A stretch of DNA of 49,326 nucleotides, taken from IMG/VR virus record IMGVR_UViG_3300025120_000092, positions 1 through 49,326 of that record; one strand, written 5' to 3'. Shown in pieces: positions 9,715-19,163 of the stretch (within the stretch, counting starts at the first letter, position 1; every line of letters begins with the position of its first letter). Source of the DNA: a virus. The notes under the pieces are model-generated. The model did not search any database. It had not been told where the DNA came from and was given only the letters and a program-made list of their open reading frames with translations. The position numbers were made by a program, and so were the translations under genes.

Positions 9715-12018
9715 TTAGAAATCCGAATCTGCAACGTAGTGAACAAAGATATCATCAAATGCCACTGCACCAGCGTTGCAGAATATTCTTATTCCACCTG
9801 GTCTAACAGTAGACGCGGTTATTGGAACAACACCAGCAGCAGCAGTTCGCAAAGCACTATTATACCCAACAGTCCCACTTGTTTTAGTCAAATCTCTCTG
9901 TGCAGATTGATTGTATCCATCTGCTACTTTTCCTGAACTTGGAGAATAAAGACTTACTGTTGGTGCTTCTCTCATTTTGACTGGGAAATCATAATAAAAC
10001 GAGAGCGTGGGTGAAGTCGTAAATCTAACAGGTTCAAAATCTGCTAAAACTTCATTGAACATGGTAACTAATCCAGTTCTAGTAGATCTATCATAACTTC
10101 TCTGATAATACCTAGAACACCTAGCCAGTTCTCTCTGAGAAAACTCTTCCGTGATTTTTTCTATTTCTGGTAGAGGATCTACAAAGCCTTTGTATAATCT
10201 CCACTGCGCCAAATCTAAAGTAGCACCAGATGTTAGATGATTTAACTTGAGTCCGAGTCCCAAGAATCCATCTGCCCTCGATACAGTTTTACCCGATGGG
10301 ACTGGTGGAACAGCAAACCTCAGAGCGAACTGACTAAATTTAGTTCCCAACTGAAGTTGACTGATTTTATAATAATCATAAGTCGTTCCATCATAGTATC
10401 TCTTGAGATAAAGATCTACTACATCTTTAGTTGCACCTCTGAGGTATCCAGAAATTGTAATGTCTTGTCCGACATAACTGTCTGCCCCCTCTATTCTGTT
10501 TTCAAACCCAGCAAAGTCTCCCGAATTACCAAAGGAGAATCCGGATGCTAGAGTGTGTGACAATTCTGTATAGAAATTGGGACTTCCTAAAACATCTTGT
10601 TGTCCAGCATCAAAATCCATTCTTCTTATTTTCGCAGCGGAAACACCAGCCCCGACTCCAGTGTAGTTGCGAATGTAGTAACGATACCAACGATCAGCAG
10701 AATAAGTATCACCAGTGCCGGTAAAGTCTGCGGTTATTCCAATATCTCTTTGCCAAATTTCGAAAGAACCATTTATTAATTCGGAACCTTCCACATTGGG
10801 ATTTGGTTCTGTACTATTGAACTGTCTATTAGTTCCTCCAGATTCACCAGATCTAAGTCCACTAACAGCACCACCTGCGCCTGGTGCATGGACAAGAACT
10901 ATTTCATTTGGAGTCCTAATTAGAACTGGTTTTAATACATTACCCGGAATTGCGTTGGTTAGGTTACCACCTTCTGTTAAGTAATTAATTCCCGGAGCTA
11001 TATTACCAGTAACATTACTGTCACCAATAATTCCGTGCGTGGTAATTTCAAGATACTGACTCTCGATTTTTTTGGTTACAATTCCTAGTGTTTGATCTGC
11101 AAAGTCTTGTGTAAGATTACTACCAAAAGTAAATCCGTCTGTGCTGTTAAATCGAACGATATCACCAAGACTATATGGAGAGTTATCTCCAACGTTCGGC
11201 ATTATTCTAGATCTCAAATCTCCGCCGGTAGATCCAGTCTTACCACTTAGTAATTGACCTCTATATTGCAGAAGTAGTCCTTGGTTTCCTGTGATTCCTA
11301 GCAGAACTGGCTTCGATACTAAACCTGTTATTTGTGGTTCTTCTGTGGTTATTCCGCCCATGTAATGAGTAGATGGGTTTAAGAAATATACCTGCCCTGT
11401 TGTCAATCCACTCGGACCAACTTGAGATTGCATGAATGTATTTGTCAGGCCGGTAACATAACCGGATGTTGTGATGTCAATGATAGAAATGCCACCACAC
11501 GCTCCTCCGGTCGGGGGCGAAGAAGATATGCCAGTAACCATACCTATCATTTCCGCCCGGAAACCACTGTCCGCACAAGCGTAGGTTAATCCTGCTTCAC
11601 TTGAGGATGACAGTGTTCCGTGATTGCTATCCAGTCTAACGAAAGTTCCGACAGTGACTCCTGTAGTCTCTCCACCAGTTCCAAGATATCTAAAAACAGT
11701 GGCCGGAACTCTGAGTCCGCCTGTATTTTCATCGCTTGATCCAGAAAAATTCAACTCTCCAGTTACAGTTAGATCACCGGCAACGGTATGGGTAGGAACA
11801 CTGGATGCCAGTTTAAGCTTGATATGACCTGCGGTTATTGCGTTTGTAGTGGCACCAAGAACAACATCTATACCATCACCAGTACCGGCAATGTTATATA
11901 AATGCATACTGTTTAGCTTAGTAATAATTTCAGCGTTCTCTTTTTGAACCCAATCATAGAAAGTAGTATTACTGGCTAACTCTTCTATTCTTTGAAAATT
12001 ATCATTTTCAATCGTCAT
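9715..12018 (-). CDS. tail-fibre-like virion protein with carbohydrate-binding-like C-terminal domain
   Basis: 767 residues. The N-terminus (TTFYDWVQKENAEIITKLN, then GDGIDVV and AGDLTVTGELNFSG) resembles N-terminal attachment regions of large structural proteins in T4-like marine phages. The middle has repeated VVRYD/GIV-like beta units. From about residue 410 the sequence reads LINGSFEIWQRDI...YSADRWYRYY and continues with a jelly-roll-like pattern including GQDITISGYLRG. This is the common 'NG.F.IWQRG..ADRW' phage fibre carbohydrate-binding module. It is therefore a good candidate receptor-binding fibre. It lies just downstream of baseplate genes in a tight minus-strand operon. Confidence 0.72.
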   Translation of the reverse strand: MTIENDNFQRIEELASNTTFYDWVQKENAEIITKLNSMHLYNIAGTGDGIDVVLGATTNAITAGHIKLKLASSVPTHTVAGDLTVTGELNFSGSSDENTGGLRVPATVFRYLGTGGETTGVTVGTFVRLDSNHGTLSSSSEAGLTYACADSGFRAEMIGMVTGISSSPPTGGACGGISIIDITTSGYVTGLTNTFMQSQVGPSGLTTGQVYFLNPSTHYMGGITTEEPQITGLVSKPVLLGITGNQGLLLQYRGQLLSGKTGSTGGDLRSRIMPNVGDNSPYSLGDIVRFNSTDGFTFGSNLTQDFADQTLGIVTKKIESQYLEITTHGIIGDSNVTGNIAPGINYLTEGGNLTNAIPGNVLKPVLIRTPNEIVLVHAPGAGGAVSGLRSGESGGTNRQFNSTEPNPNVEGSELINGSFEIWQRDIGITADFTGTGDTYSADRWYRYYIRNYTGVGAGVSAAKIRRMDFDAGQQDVLGSPNFYTELSHTLASGFSFGNSGDFAGFENRIEGADSYVGQDITISGYLRGATKDVVDLYLKRYYDGTTYDYYKISQLQLGTKFSQFALRFAVPPVPSGKTVSRADGFLGLGLKLNHLTSGATLDLAQWRLYKGFVDPLPEIEKITEEFSQRELARCSRYYQRSYDRSTRTGLVTMFNEVLADFEPVRFTTSPTLSFYYDFPVKMREAPTVSLYSPSSGKVADGYNQSAQRDLTKTSGTVGYNSALRTAAAGVVPITASTVRPGGIRIFCNAGAVAFDDIFVHYVADSDF

Positions 12019-12043
12019 CTGTGTGTTCCCTTACTAAAGCCTA

Positions 12044-12826
12044 TCATGCGGTATCAACCAAGTAATTATTAATAAATCTTATCGTCTGATCAGCCCGAGG
12101 GCTGGCAATTGCAGAGACTCTGGTTCTATCGGGGTTGACGGGAGTTGCCCCACCATTACTCGAACCAAAAATGACGGGAGTCAGAACTAGTTTCACTCTA
12201 ACAGCGCCAAGTGGTGGTGTTCCTTCTAAACTGGAGTTATCTGCAAGATCGGGATCAAACTCAAACCCCTCTACATTTTCATTTGCAAGAAAATATTTTT
12301 TACTAATCTGGAAACCAACAGCACTGCCATTGGAAACTCCCTCAAACCTGTAAGTACCAAAGTCTCCATCACCTTCAAAATATACCCACTGCTTGAGACC
12401 ACCACCAACATCGTCAGGTAAAGTTACTAAGAACCAACCCGGATCAACTTCAATCAGGCTCCCGCCGGAAGACCAACTTCCACGGACACCCACCGTGGGA
12501 GAAACCGGACATGCGCCAGGAGCGGTAACATCACCCCAACCCGGTCCAGATACATCTGCGTCTGGAGCTACTAGACCACCCCAGTTACTCATCATTGTTG
12601 TTGTTAAGGTTTGATTAAGAAAAAATCTTTCCTGAACTTCATTCAATTCAGAAGCTTGCAAAGGATATCCGGGAACGAACCCAGTGAATGTGTAATTTTT
12701 AGGAAGACCTGTTGCCTGCAATTCTTGGTTAACTGTTCTGGCATAATAGGGAAAACTGCTAAGAGGGAATGAGAATTGTCCCCCAGCCTGTGCTTTACCG
12801 AATGGAATTAAAGATCGTTCTGCCAT
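12044..12826 (-). CDS. baseplate-associated structural protein (gp9/gp10 position)
   Basis: 260 residues. A short N-terminal segment contains PGYPLQASELNEVQERFF, a pattern seen in baseplate or fibre-connector proteins of T4-like marine phages ('P..PLQASELNE.QE'). The rest is beta-rich with several acidic loops. It is located immediately after gp8, where T4 relatives carry gp9/gp10 wedge-pin genes, and before the fibre-like genes, so a fibre-connector role is plausible. I cannot match it securely to a named T4 protein. Confidence 0.6.
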   Translation of the reverse strand: MAERSLIPFGKAQAGGQFSFPLSSFPYYARTVNQELQATGLPKNYTFTGFVPGYPLQASELNEVQERFFLNQTLTTTMMSNWGGLVAPDADVSGPGWGDVTAPGACPVSPTVGVRGSWSSGGSLIEVDPGWFLVTLPDDVGGGLKQWVYFEGDGDFGTYRFEGVSNGSAVGFQISKKYFLANENVEGFEFDPDLADNSSLEGTPPLGAVRVKLVLTPVIFGSSNGGATPVNPDRTRVSAIASPRADQTIRFINNYLVDTA

Positions 12827-12834
12827 ATATTACC

Positions 12835-14679
12835 TCAGCTCCCCGCCATGTTAAGTACGATGTTAGCTCTAAATTTTCTTCCACTCTCTGACATAACTCC
12901 CTTTGAAGACAATTCAGTAGAAGATGGAATCACAACTTTAGTTGCTCCTGTATGTAGGTTCTTACCTGTATTCGCTTTTATCTCGGGTGTCTGTGTCACG
13001 TTCGTTATAATGTAATCACTACCACCCAAAGTCAGTGTTGTTCCAGATTTAAAGTTTTCTGGCTTTGCAGTCGCCAACTCTATACTAACTACAGAAGAAC
13101 TTGTTTGTGTGGAGGCAACAATTTTATCTCTTGCAGCAGATTGTGCTTTTTTTGGTTTCAATGATCTTCCCACAGAAAACAATGTAGCCTTGGCTACCAC
13201 AGAAAGTGCCGGTGCATCTGGTTCTGTCGATGCAATTGCGGTAAATTTAGTTGTAGAAGCAACGACAGATTTTTCTGAAACATTTTTATCAGAAAATAAC
13301 ACTGTGCCATCTAATTTTTGAGCACCCTCTATCAAACCAAACTTATAAAACTCTGTCTGATCTGTGCTGTTTGCTATGTCGGTATAATCAAGAGAAGCCG
13401 TAACAGAAACTCTAGTTGCCTCTAGAACTTGTCTCAAATTAAATCCACCAATCGGCTCCATTCCAAGTGTAATTACATTTTCCAACACAGTTTTATCATT
13501 AACACCAGAAACATCTGATAGATCAACTGTAAAGTCACTATAACCTGATCCATTGTTTTCTATTTTTATACCAGTTATGAGATATCTCTGTTGATCTTTG
13601 CTTAAACTTGCATCGTTTGTTCTTTCTGTCAACAATCTTATTGTTGCATTGGAACCGGACGATGAGAGCAAAGGAATTACCGGATTCGATACATTAATTC
13701 TTTTCTGTATATCCGTCAAACCAGACAAATCAATTTCACAAGAAATGATTCTGCCACCAGCAGTTCGAGTGTTTATTAAACTAGATGCAGTTGAATTTGG
13801 ATTATATGAGAATATGTTCTCTGCTAGTTTTTCTATGTCTGTCTTTGTTGACTTGGTTGGATCACAATTAGGACAAGAAGAACATGTAGATCCGCCAGGT
13901 CCTAATTTTTCGGTAAAGGTACTTTCTAAATCTAAAGAATTTGCGATAGTGTCACAATCCATACATGTTGTGCAAGAGAATGACATAACAAGGTCGCTCT
14001 TTCCAAAAGTGGCACCTTTAGATTGTGAGAATCCACCTTCTCTTGCATATAAACAACAAGATCCAGTTTGTCCAGCACCAGTAGGGCAAATTTGCAGAGC
14101 TTTCGTGGTGAGAGAACCCGTTTTTGTTTTTATATCAGAAAAATCAAATGGATCGGGGACTGCGATCCATTTGTCAAAGTTTACTGAATTCTTTTGACCC
14201 AAATCTTCTCTGAAAAGAAACAGATATGAGTAACCATCCTTTTCTGTGACAATACCAGATTGGTGTGTTGGCATAACATTTGCAACTGGTTGTAGGGGTG
14301 TCCCGTTGAACTGTTTATTGTTTAGTGGATTATTACCTAGAACCAAATAAGTGCTTCCATTTGGTGTAATTAGATAATAATTTTTTCCTGTGTTGGAGTC
14401 TTCTGGATTCCATGCATAATATGGTGATCCTTGTGCCCATTTTACTCTTCTTGCTACAACCTTAACATCGTCGGCCGATATTTTTGAATATAGTGTTGCA
14501 TCACTTCCTGCATCAATCTGATCTTTTGCTGTGTTCAGAGTACCAGCTCTTCCTGTTGGTTCAGGTGAACCCAGAAATAATGACAAAGATCTATCCCCTT
14601 TTTGGATAGACTTCACGAATTGGTGTGCGTTGTTGGCACCCAGTCCTATTGGTGAAATGTTGTTTTTAGTTACAGCCAT
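12835..14679 (-). CDS. gp8: baseplate wedge protein gp8-like, with cysteine-rich insertion
   Basis: 614 residues; T4 gp8 is about 334, so this one is enlarged. The N-terminal half has gp8-like features: LFLGSPEP, then ADDVKVVARRVKWAQGSPY, an Asn/Tyr-rich stretch ending NYYLITPNG, and DGYSYLFLFREDL. Residues ~195-280 form an insertion with nine cysteines (TGSCCLYAREGG, SCTTCMDCD, CSSCPNCD). The insertion resembles modules in the giant collagen-like proteins of the same block (GSCCYCSRESGDF). It lies between the gp7-like wedge gene and the next structural gene. In T4 gp8 dimers join the baseplate wedge; the cysteine insert is probably surface-exposed and disulfide- or metal-stabilised (inference). 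Confidence 0.75.
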   Translation of the reverse strand: MAVTKNNISPIGLGANNAHQFVKSIQKGDRSLSLFLGSPEPTGRAGTLNTAKDQIDAGSDATLYSKISADDVKVVARRVKWAQGSPYYAWNPEDSNTGKNYYLITPNGSTYLVLGNNPLNNKQFNGTPLQPVANVMPTHQSGIVTEKDGYSYLFLFREDLGQKNSVNFDKWIAVPDPFDFSDIKTKTGSLTTKALQICPTGAGQTGSCCLYAREGGFSQSKGATFGKSDLVMSFSCTTCMDCDTIANSLDLESTFTEKLGPGGSTCSSCPNCDPTKSTKTDIEKLAENIFSYNPNSTASSLINTRTAGGRIISCEIDLSGLTDIQKRINVSNPVIPLLSSSGSNATIRLLTERTNDASLSKDQQRYLITGIKIENNGSGYSDFTVDLSDVSGVNDKTVLENVITLGMEPIGGFNLRQVLEATRVSVTASLDYTDIANSTDQTEFYKFGLIEGAQKLDGTVLFSDKNVSEKSVVASTTKFTAIASTEPDAPALSVVAKATLFSVGRSLKPKKAQSAARDKIVASTQTSSSVVSIELATAKPENFKSGTTLTLGGSDYIITNVTQTPEIKANTGKNLHTGATKVVIPSSTELSSKGVMSESGRKFRANIVLNMAGS

Positions 14680-14691
14680 TCTTCTTTCCTA

Positions 14692-15981
14692 TTAAGTACA
14701 GTTACCATCAGCAGCACACAGATTATCACAACTAGTTATACCTAAATTCGGATTAGTTACACCATCTATATTTAGGGGTAAAAATAACATATCAAAAACC
14801 TTCAAATCACCAATCGGAGTTTCACCGCTTACACCACTAGCCCAGTTTGGGTGTACAAACGAGGGCATATTATATGTATTACCAGAAATTGCATCGGAGC
14901 TGGGAGATCCAGAACATCCGGCTATTGCATCAAATCCAATTATATTTTCCATTGAAAATACAACATAATTACCTATCTGTGGGTTTTCGAAGAATCGAGG
15001 ATCTAGTCCATCGAAGGTAGATCCCACCACGGCAGGATTATAGTCATCTATTGTTGTTTGGAAAAATACTCTGGTGCCTATTGGGTGTAGAATATTATTA
15101 TAAGAAACTTCATAATCAGCCAAAACTGGAATATCTTCTGCTTGTTCTGTCAAAAGATTTACAGTGTATGTAAAATCATTAAAGAATCTGTCAGTCATTC
15201 TTCCGTAGTTAAGAAGAGCATTTTCGCTTGCTTCTGAACCAAAAAATCCACCAGAAGATCCAGTATTGGTTGCGATGTTACCAAGATTCAACCGCATCAT
15301 CTCAGTTTTTGGTTCTTGAACCTGAACACCATTTACTTTATCAAAAATTGTCGTAAAGAATCTCGATATTGCTTCTGGAGTTGTTTTTCTTCCATAAAGC
15401 TTATCTTTTATATTCTTAATTAATCTCTTGGTACTATTGACATCAACTAAATTTAAATTCACTAATCCGTCAACAAAGGTATTGATAAAATGTTGAGCAG
15501 TAGTCTGATCCATAAATTCAATATCTTGAATTCTTTCTATTGTATCTACTCTATACTTTGCCCCAGCATTTTTATCACAATATAACCAATTATAGTAATA
15601 CTGCAAAAATTTAACAAACAAAGTTTTTTCGTTACGATCTTCAACCTTCATCCAAAACGGGACAAATTTTCTCACATCATATGCAATACCACAACTGTCT
15701 GTTAATAAATTTGGTATTCCATCCGCGTCCAATACTGGACCAGATGAAGGTACTTCCGAATCACCGAGCTGATTGTCTATGCCATTATCGGCCAAAGGAC
15801 CTGGTATAACAGGTTTATTATTGTCGGAAGTGTCAGAACTAATAAAATTAACAAATTCTTCTATTACTTTATCTAAATCCAAATCTTTATTAAGGGACAA
15901 TTCAACTAAAGCCTGATCTTCTCTTTTAGAAGCCAGACTAGAGCCTTTTTTTACCTCATCTGAAAACGGAATTAGTGACAA
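14692..15981 (-). CDS. baseplate wedge protein (gp7-like)
   Basis: 429 residues. The central part contains FVPFWMKVEDRNEKTLFVKF followed by LQYYYNWLYC and later LIKNIKDKLYGRKTTPEAI. This is the typical signature of a wedge protein in T4-like cyanophages, where it follows gp6 in the gp25-gp6-gp7-gp8 order. That gene order is preserved here. Residues ~25-100 are a low-complexity acidic linker. The C-terminus carries an unusual cluster of Cys (CDNLCAADGNC) near residues 418-428, in keeping with Cys additions in neighbouring baseplate proteins. The gp7 assignment rests mainly on synteny; T4 gp7 is over 1000 residues, so the match is partial at best. Confidence 0.6.
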   Translation of the reverse strand: MSLIPFSDEVKKGSSLASKREDQALVELSLNKDLDLDKVIEEFVNFISSDTSDNNKPVIPGPLADNGIDNQLGDSEVPSSGPVLDADGIPNLLTDSCGIAYDVRKFVPFWMKVEDRNEKTLFVKFLQYYYNWLYCDKNAGAKYRVDTIERIQDIEFMDQTTAQHFINTFVDGLVNLNLVDVNSTKRLIKNIKDKLYGRKTTPEAISRFFTTIFDKVNGVQVQEPKTEMMRLNLGNIATNTGSSGGFFGSEASENALLNYGRMTDRFFNDFTYTVNLLTEQAEDIPVLADYEVSYNNILHPIGTRVFFQTTIDDYNPAVVGSTFDGLDPRFFENPQIGNYVVFSMENIIGFDAIAGCSGSPSSDAISGNTYNMPSFVHPNWASGVSGETPIGDLKVFDMLFLPLNIDGVTNPNLGITSCDNLCAADGNCT

Positions 15982-15991
15982 AATTTATCCC

Positions 15992-17839
15992 TCATGAATT
16001 TACTAGTCTTACTGAATTTGCAATTGGATTTATAATAACCTGGCGAACCCCCGAAACAGAAGTTATATCAAAAGGATTTGCAGTTAAAGTAAAGGGTCCT
16101 CTTGTGATTCCACTATTAATTTTTACAATCCCTGTGTCGAGATCAACATAACCAATACCAACATCTTCAACCACAGCACTACCTTCGTCTTCGATTAATC
16201 TAAGACTAAAGCGTCGAGTTGGAACTCCGGGTATTTGTTGACCCTGCGATAAACGACAAGGAACAGAACTGAGTGGACTAGAAAACGAGTTTCCGCTCGT
16301 CATATAAAATACTGCCAATTTATTACCAAAGTAAAATGTTTTTTCTCTTGTATTTGAAGTTGAACTCGATATGTTAAATGCACAGATAAAGAATGGATAT
16401 GACAAATCAGTTTTGTCTGGATTTACAATTGGAACTATGCCCGGATCAATACTCTCTATATCTTGACCTAAAGCTAGTGTATCTAAAGAGTAATTAAACT
16501 TTCTATTTGTAATTCTATTGAAAGCTTGATTTATTTCAGAGATGACTTGCTCGTCGGATTTTATTGCGTTTGTTTTGTCTCTTCTTACTATCAAGTCTAC
16601 GTTGGCATTAACAAACTCAGCCTTTTTATATTCCGGTATAATAGTTACTACTGTTTTTTCTCGTAATATTTTTATAGCTTCTTCTGCGTTAGGGGAAGAA
16701 GGATCAATTGCATTTTGGTTTCCATCAACTAAAGAAACAAAAAGTCTTCCTAATACTGGAGGGCTTAGTTCATCACCACCAAATACACTAATAAACTTAT
16801 TGGGATCGCCTTCTCCCTGACCAAATCCAGCTTCATTTAAAAGTGCAAGACAATCATTTTTAGTAACAGCTCTGTCTTGCGCCGCAAATGTTTTTGGTAT
16901 GAAGAATCTAAGGTTATCTGGATCTGGATCATCTTTACCGCCGGAAGAGTTGCCAGTTTGTGGGACTAACTGTGTTCCCGAATTGAGTGATATTTGTGTT
17001 CCGCCGTCTATTGAATTGGGAATGGTTTTGTAAGCAAAGAATCCATAGTTGTTTCCTGCTTGACCACCGGACACCAAATACGAAACTCTAACAATACTGT
17101 TTGTGTTTAGTCCAGATCCTATAACAATTCCGGTACTGGGATCATATCTCCCACTGAAATTAACATAGAATCCATTTCTTTCTCTTTCTAAAAAGTAGAC
17201 TGTATCGTCTTCGAATATGTTTGGAGCAAAAGTACCACTTCTTCTGTACTCAACAAACGTACCTGTTCCTTCGACATCAACTTCAACTTTAATTGTTCTA
17301 ATGTCAATGTCTGTGCTAGGAAGAAAAACTCTTTGTTGTTCTGGTTCAGTTTCAAAAATTTGTTCTATCACTGCTTCTGTCGCTTGATATGCATCAAAAA
17401 TTGCAATCGGTTCTTCTGTCCCCGGAATATTCTGTAGAGTAAACTCTTTTGCGTTAAAGAACGTAGTTGTTTGTCCATTTGCATTAGTTGCTTGGATTGG
17501 CTGAAAAGCAGCAACCGAAGCTCCGGCTTCGCCGGCTACTCGCAATTTTAAACTTACCGAAGAAGAAATTCTACCGGGAACAACATAACCCATTGGTTTT
17601 GCTAAAGATATTAAAGAATCAGGTCTTTGTGCCGTATCAATGAACATCTCATTTGCAAACATGTTATTATAGAATGCATAATAAAAACTGTTATAAGCCA
17701 AAAGATCAACTAAGGTTCCAATGGCAGATCCATCAAAGGAAAAATCTTTAAACTCTTCTTGTCCACCAAGAAATGACTTTAGACTTGCTTTGATTTCATC
17801 GAAATCTAAACTACCTAGTTCAATTTTGGGATTGCTCAT
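15992..17839 (-). CDS. gp6: baseplate wedge protein gp6 (J-like)
   Basis: 615 residues, close to T4 gp6 (660). The N-terminus (IELGSLDFDEIKASLKSFL, then DFSFDGSAIGTLVDLLAYNS) is the classic gp6 start with the 'YNSFYYAFYNNMFANE' motif. Residues ~320-345 read FIPKTFAAQDRAVTKNDC, the J-protein/gp6 core. The C-terminal half is beta-rich. gp6 dimers form the inner baseplate ring. Its start codon overlaps the stop of gp25 at 17839, so the pair is translationally coupled. Confident by motif and synteny. Confidence 0.9.
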   Translation of the reverse strand: MSNPKIELGSLDFDEIKASLKSFLGGQEEFKDFSFDGSAIGTLVDLLAYNSFYYAFYNNMFANEMFIDTAQRPDSLISLAKPMGYVVPGRISSSVSLKLRVAGEAGASVAAFQPIQATNANGQTTTFFNAKEFTLQNIPGTEEPIAIFDAYQATEAVIEQIFETEPEQQRVFLPSTDIDIRTIKVEVDVEGTGTFVEYRRSGTFAPNIFEDDTVYFLERERNGFYVNFSGRYDPSTGIVIGSGLNTNSIVRVSYLVSGGQAGNNYGFFAYKTIPNSIDGGTQISLNSGTQLVPQTGNSSGGKDDPDPDNLRFFIPKTFAAQDRAVTKNDCLALLNEAGFGQGEGDPNKFISVFGGDELSPPVLGRLFVSLVDGNQNAIDPSSPNAEEAIKILREKTVVTIIPEYKKAEFVNANVDLIVRRDKTNAIKSDEQVISEINQAFNRITNRKFNYSLDTLALGQDIESIDPGIVPIVNPDKTDLSYPFFICAFNISSSTSNTREKTFYFGNKLAVFYMTSGNSFSSPLSSVPCRLSQGQQIPGVPTRRFSLRLIEDEGSAVVEDVGIGYVDLDTGIVKINSGITRGPFTLTANPFDITSVSGVRQVIINPIANSVRLVNS

Positions 17840-18231
17840 TATCGAAGCCTTTCTAACTCAACCACAATTGTGGATGTATCGGTAACAGTTGTGTCCTGCA
17901 AAATAACCTTGTAAGTAACTCTAACATCAACATCAAAATTACTCTCCCTCTCCAGAATTTCAATTTTTTCTAGAGTGGCTCTGGGTTCATATCTTGCTAT
18001 TAAGTTTTCCCATCTGTGTTGCAGTATACCATAATCAATAGCATTATCATTCTCAAACAAGTACTCATATAACCCACCACCGAAGTCCTCATCAAATGGT
18101 CTTTCTCCAAGTCCAGTCAGTATTATATTCTGAATAGACTGACGAACTGCATTTATATCAGTCTTCTTATTTACGTCTTTCGTAAAAGAATTCAATCCAA
18201 AACTAAAATCTAAGTCTGAATAAATGGGCAT
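17839..18231 (-). CDS. gp25: baseplate wedge protein gp25 (gpW/gp25 family)
   Basis: 130 residues, like T4 gp25 (132). The sequence shows the family's order: DLDFSFGLN...K.DINAVRQSIQNIILTGLGERPFDEDFGGGL, then a helix, then RYEPRATLEKIEI. The EPR motif matches the core motif of gp25. It forms part of the wedge core that contacts the sheath. The start has a Shine-Dalgarno (AAGGAA) and is preceded by a 7-bp hairpin (18243-18263). It is coupled to gp6 downstream. Confidence 0.95.
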   Translation of the reverse strand: MPIYSDLDFSFGLNSFTKDVNKKTDINAVRQSIQNIILTGLGERPFDEDFGGGLYEYLFENDNAIDYGILQHRWENLIARYEPRATLEKIEILERESNFDVDVRVTYKVILQDTTVTDTSTIVVELERLR

Positions 18232-18242
18232 GTGATGATTCC

Positions 18243-18263
18243 TTGGCTACTGTATTTAGCCAA
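18243..18263 (-). promoter_or_regulatory. 7-bp hairpin immediately upstream of gp25 ribosome binding site
   Basis: TTGGCTA and TAGCCAA are perfect inverted repeats around a 7-nt loop (AATACAG on the minus strand). On the minus transcript the hairpin directly abuts the gp25 Shine-Dalgarno. No U-tract follows, so it is not a classical terminator. The upper stem contains CTAAATA, one or two bases from the T4 late -10. It may be a processing or translational control element; function inferred. Confidence 0.4.
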
Positions 18264-18269
18264 TATTTT

Positions 18270-19163
18270 TTACTGGATATCTTTCAACCAGTCAGTGATT
18301 TCTTCGGATTCTTCTGGGCTTTTCAACAAACTATCTCTAGTTAAAGTAAGTCTCATGAAGTAAATTGTTGGATCATTCATTTCATGTGTAATTTCTTGAA
18401 TCATCCATTTACCACTCAAATTCTTTTCTTCTATATTAGGATCGGCCTCTTCTGGTGGAATAGTGATTCTTATGATATGACCTGGTCTTAGATTTAGATT
18501 ACCAACCATACCAATTTGTATGACCTGCGAACTTGCCAATTGTCCTTGAGCGTTTCTATACAACGGAGTGTGTGGCGGAGTATCCCAAAAAGTGGCTAAA
18601 CTTTTCGTATATTCCATATATTCATGAAATTTATCCCCAATACACGGACAATTACAACTACTAGGACTATTTGGTTCGTCCCACAAACAACCGAGATACT
18701 CTTCACCTAAAACATCTTCTATTTTAAGGCATTCTTTTGTATCTAAAACCATATCATCCAGTTCATCATCAGTTGGATCTGGATCTATTGGAAATTCAAG
18801 TAATGCAGTTTTTGCATCAGCCAATGTTTCAAACTGAATAAAGTTCCATTCATCATCCAAACCCTCTTGTTCTAAAACGACATAGTTAGTCGTAGAGTCA
18901 AGATTTACAATACTTCCAAATCTAGACCTAAACCACTGTATGAAATCCAGTTTTTCATATATTTTTGCTTTCCTTGGTTGTAGATCTTTACATGGGCAGT
19001 TACAGTATGGATCATCCTCGGGACATCCAGCGTTGCTAACTTCTCCGCCAGGATTTGCACAAATATACTCGTCACGATATGCATACTTTGTGTTCATTTT
19101 TGTTTTTTTGCCCTCTTTTACATATTTTCGGAGAGCGTCTATTATTTGTAGATCAGTAGCCAT
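18270..19163 (-). CDS. baseplate hub-like protein with cysteine-rich insertions
   Basis: 297 residues from an ATG with Shine-Dalgarno GGGAG; longer upstream starts lie inside the preceding gene, with which this one overlaps by 11 nt. The C-terminal part (NLNLRPGHIIRITIP, then GKWMIQEITHEMNDPTIYFMRL) has the look of a hub/gp27-type beta-domain seen in tail-hub proteins. Two cysteine clusters interrupt it: C..PGGEVSNAGC...YCNCPC near residues 34-58 and SSCNCPC near 180. Its position between the large hub-like gene and gp25 supports a hub or hub-adapter role. Exact T4 equivalent not certain. Confidence 0.6.
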   Translation of the reverse strand: MATDLQIIDALRKYVKEGKKTKMNTKYAYRDEYICANPGGEVSNAGCPEDDPYCNCPCKDLQPRKAKIYEKLDFIQWFRSRFGSIVNLDSTTNYVVLEQEGLDDEWNFIQFETLADAKTALLEFPIDPDPTDDELDDMVLDTKECLKIEDVLGEEYLGCLWDEPNSPSSCNCPCIGDKFHEYMEYTKSLATFWDTPPHTPLYRNAQGQLASSQVIQIGMVGNLNLRPGHIIRITIPPEEADPNIEEKNLSGKWMIQEITHEMNDPTIYFMRLTLTRDSLLKSPEESEEITDWLKDIQ

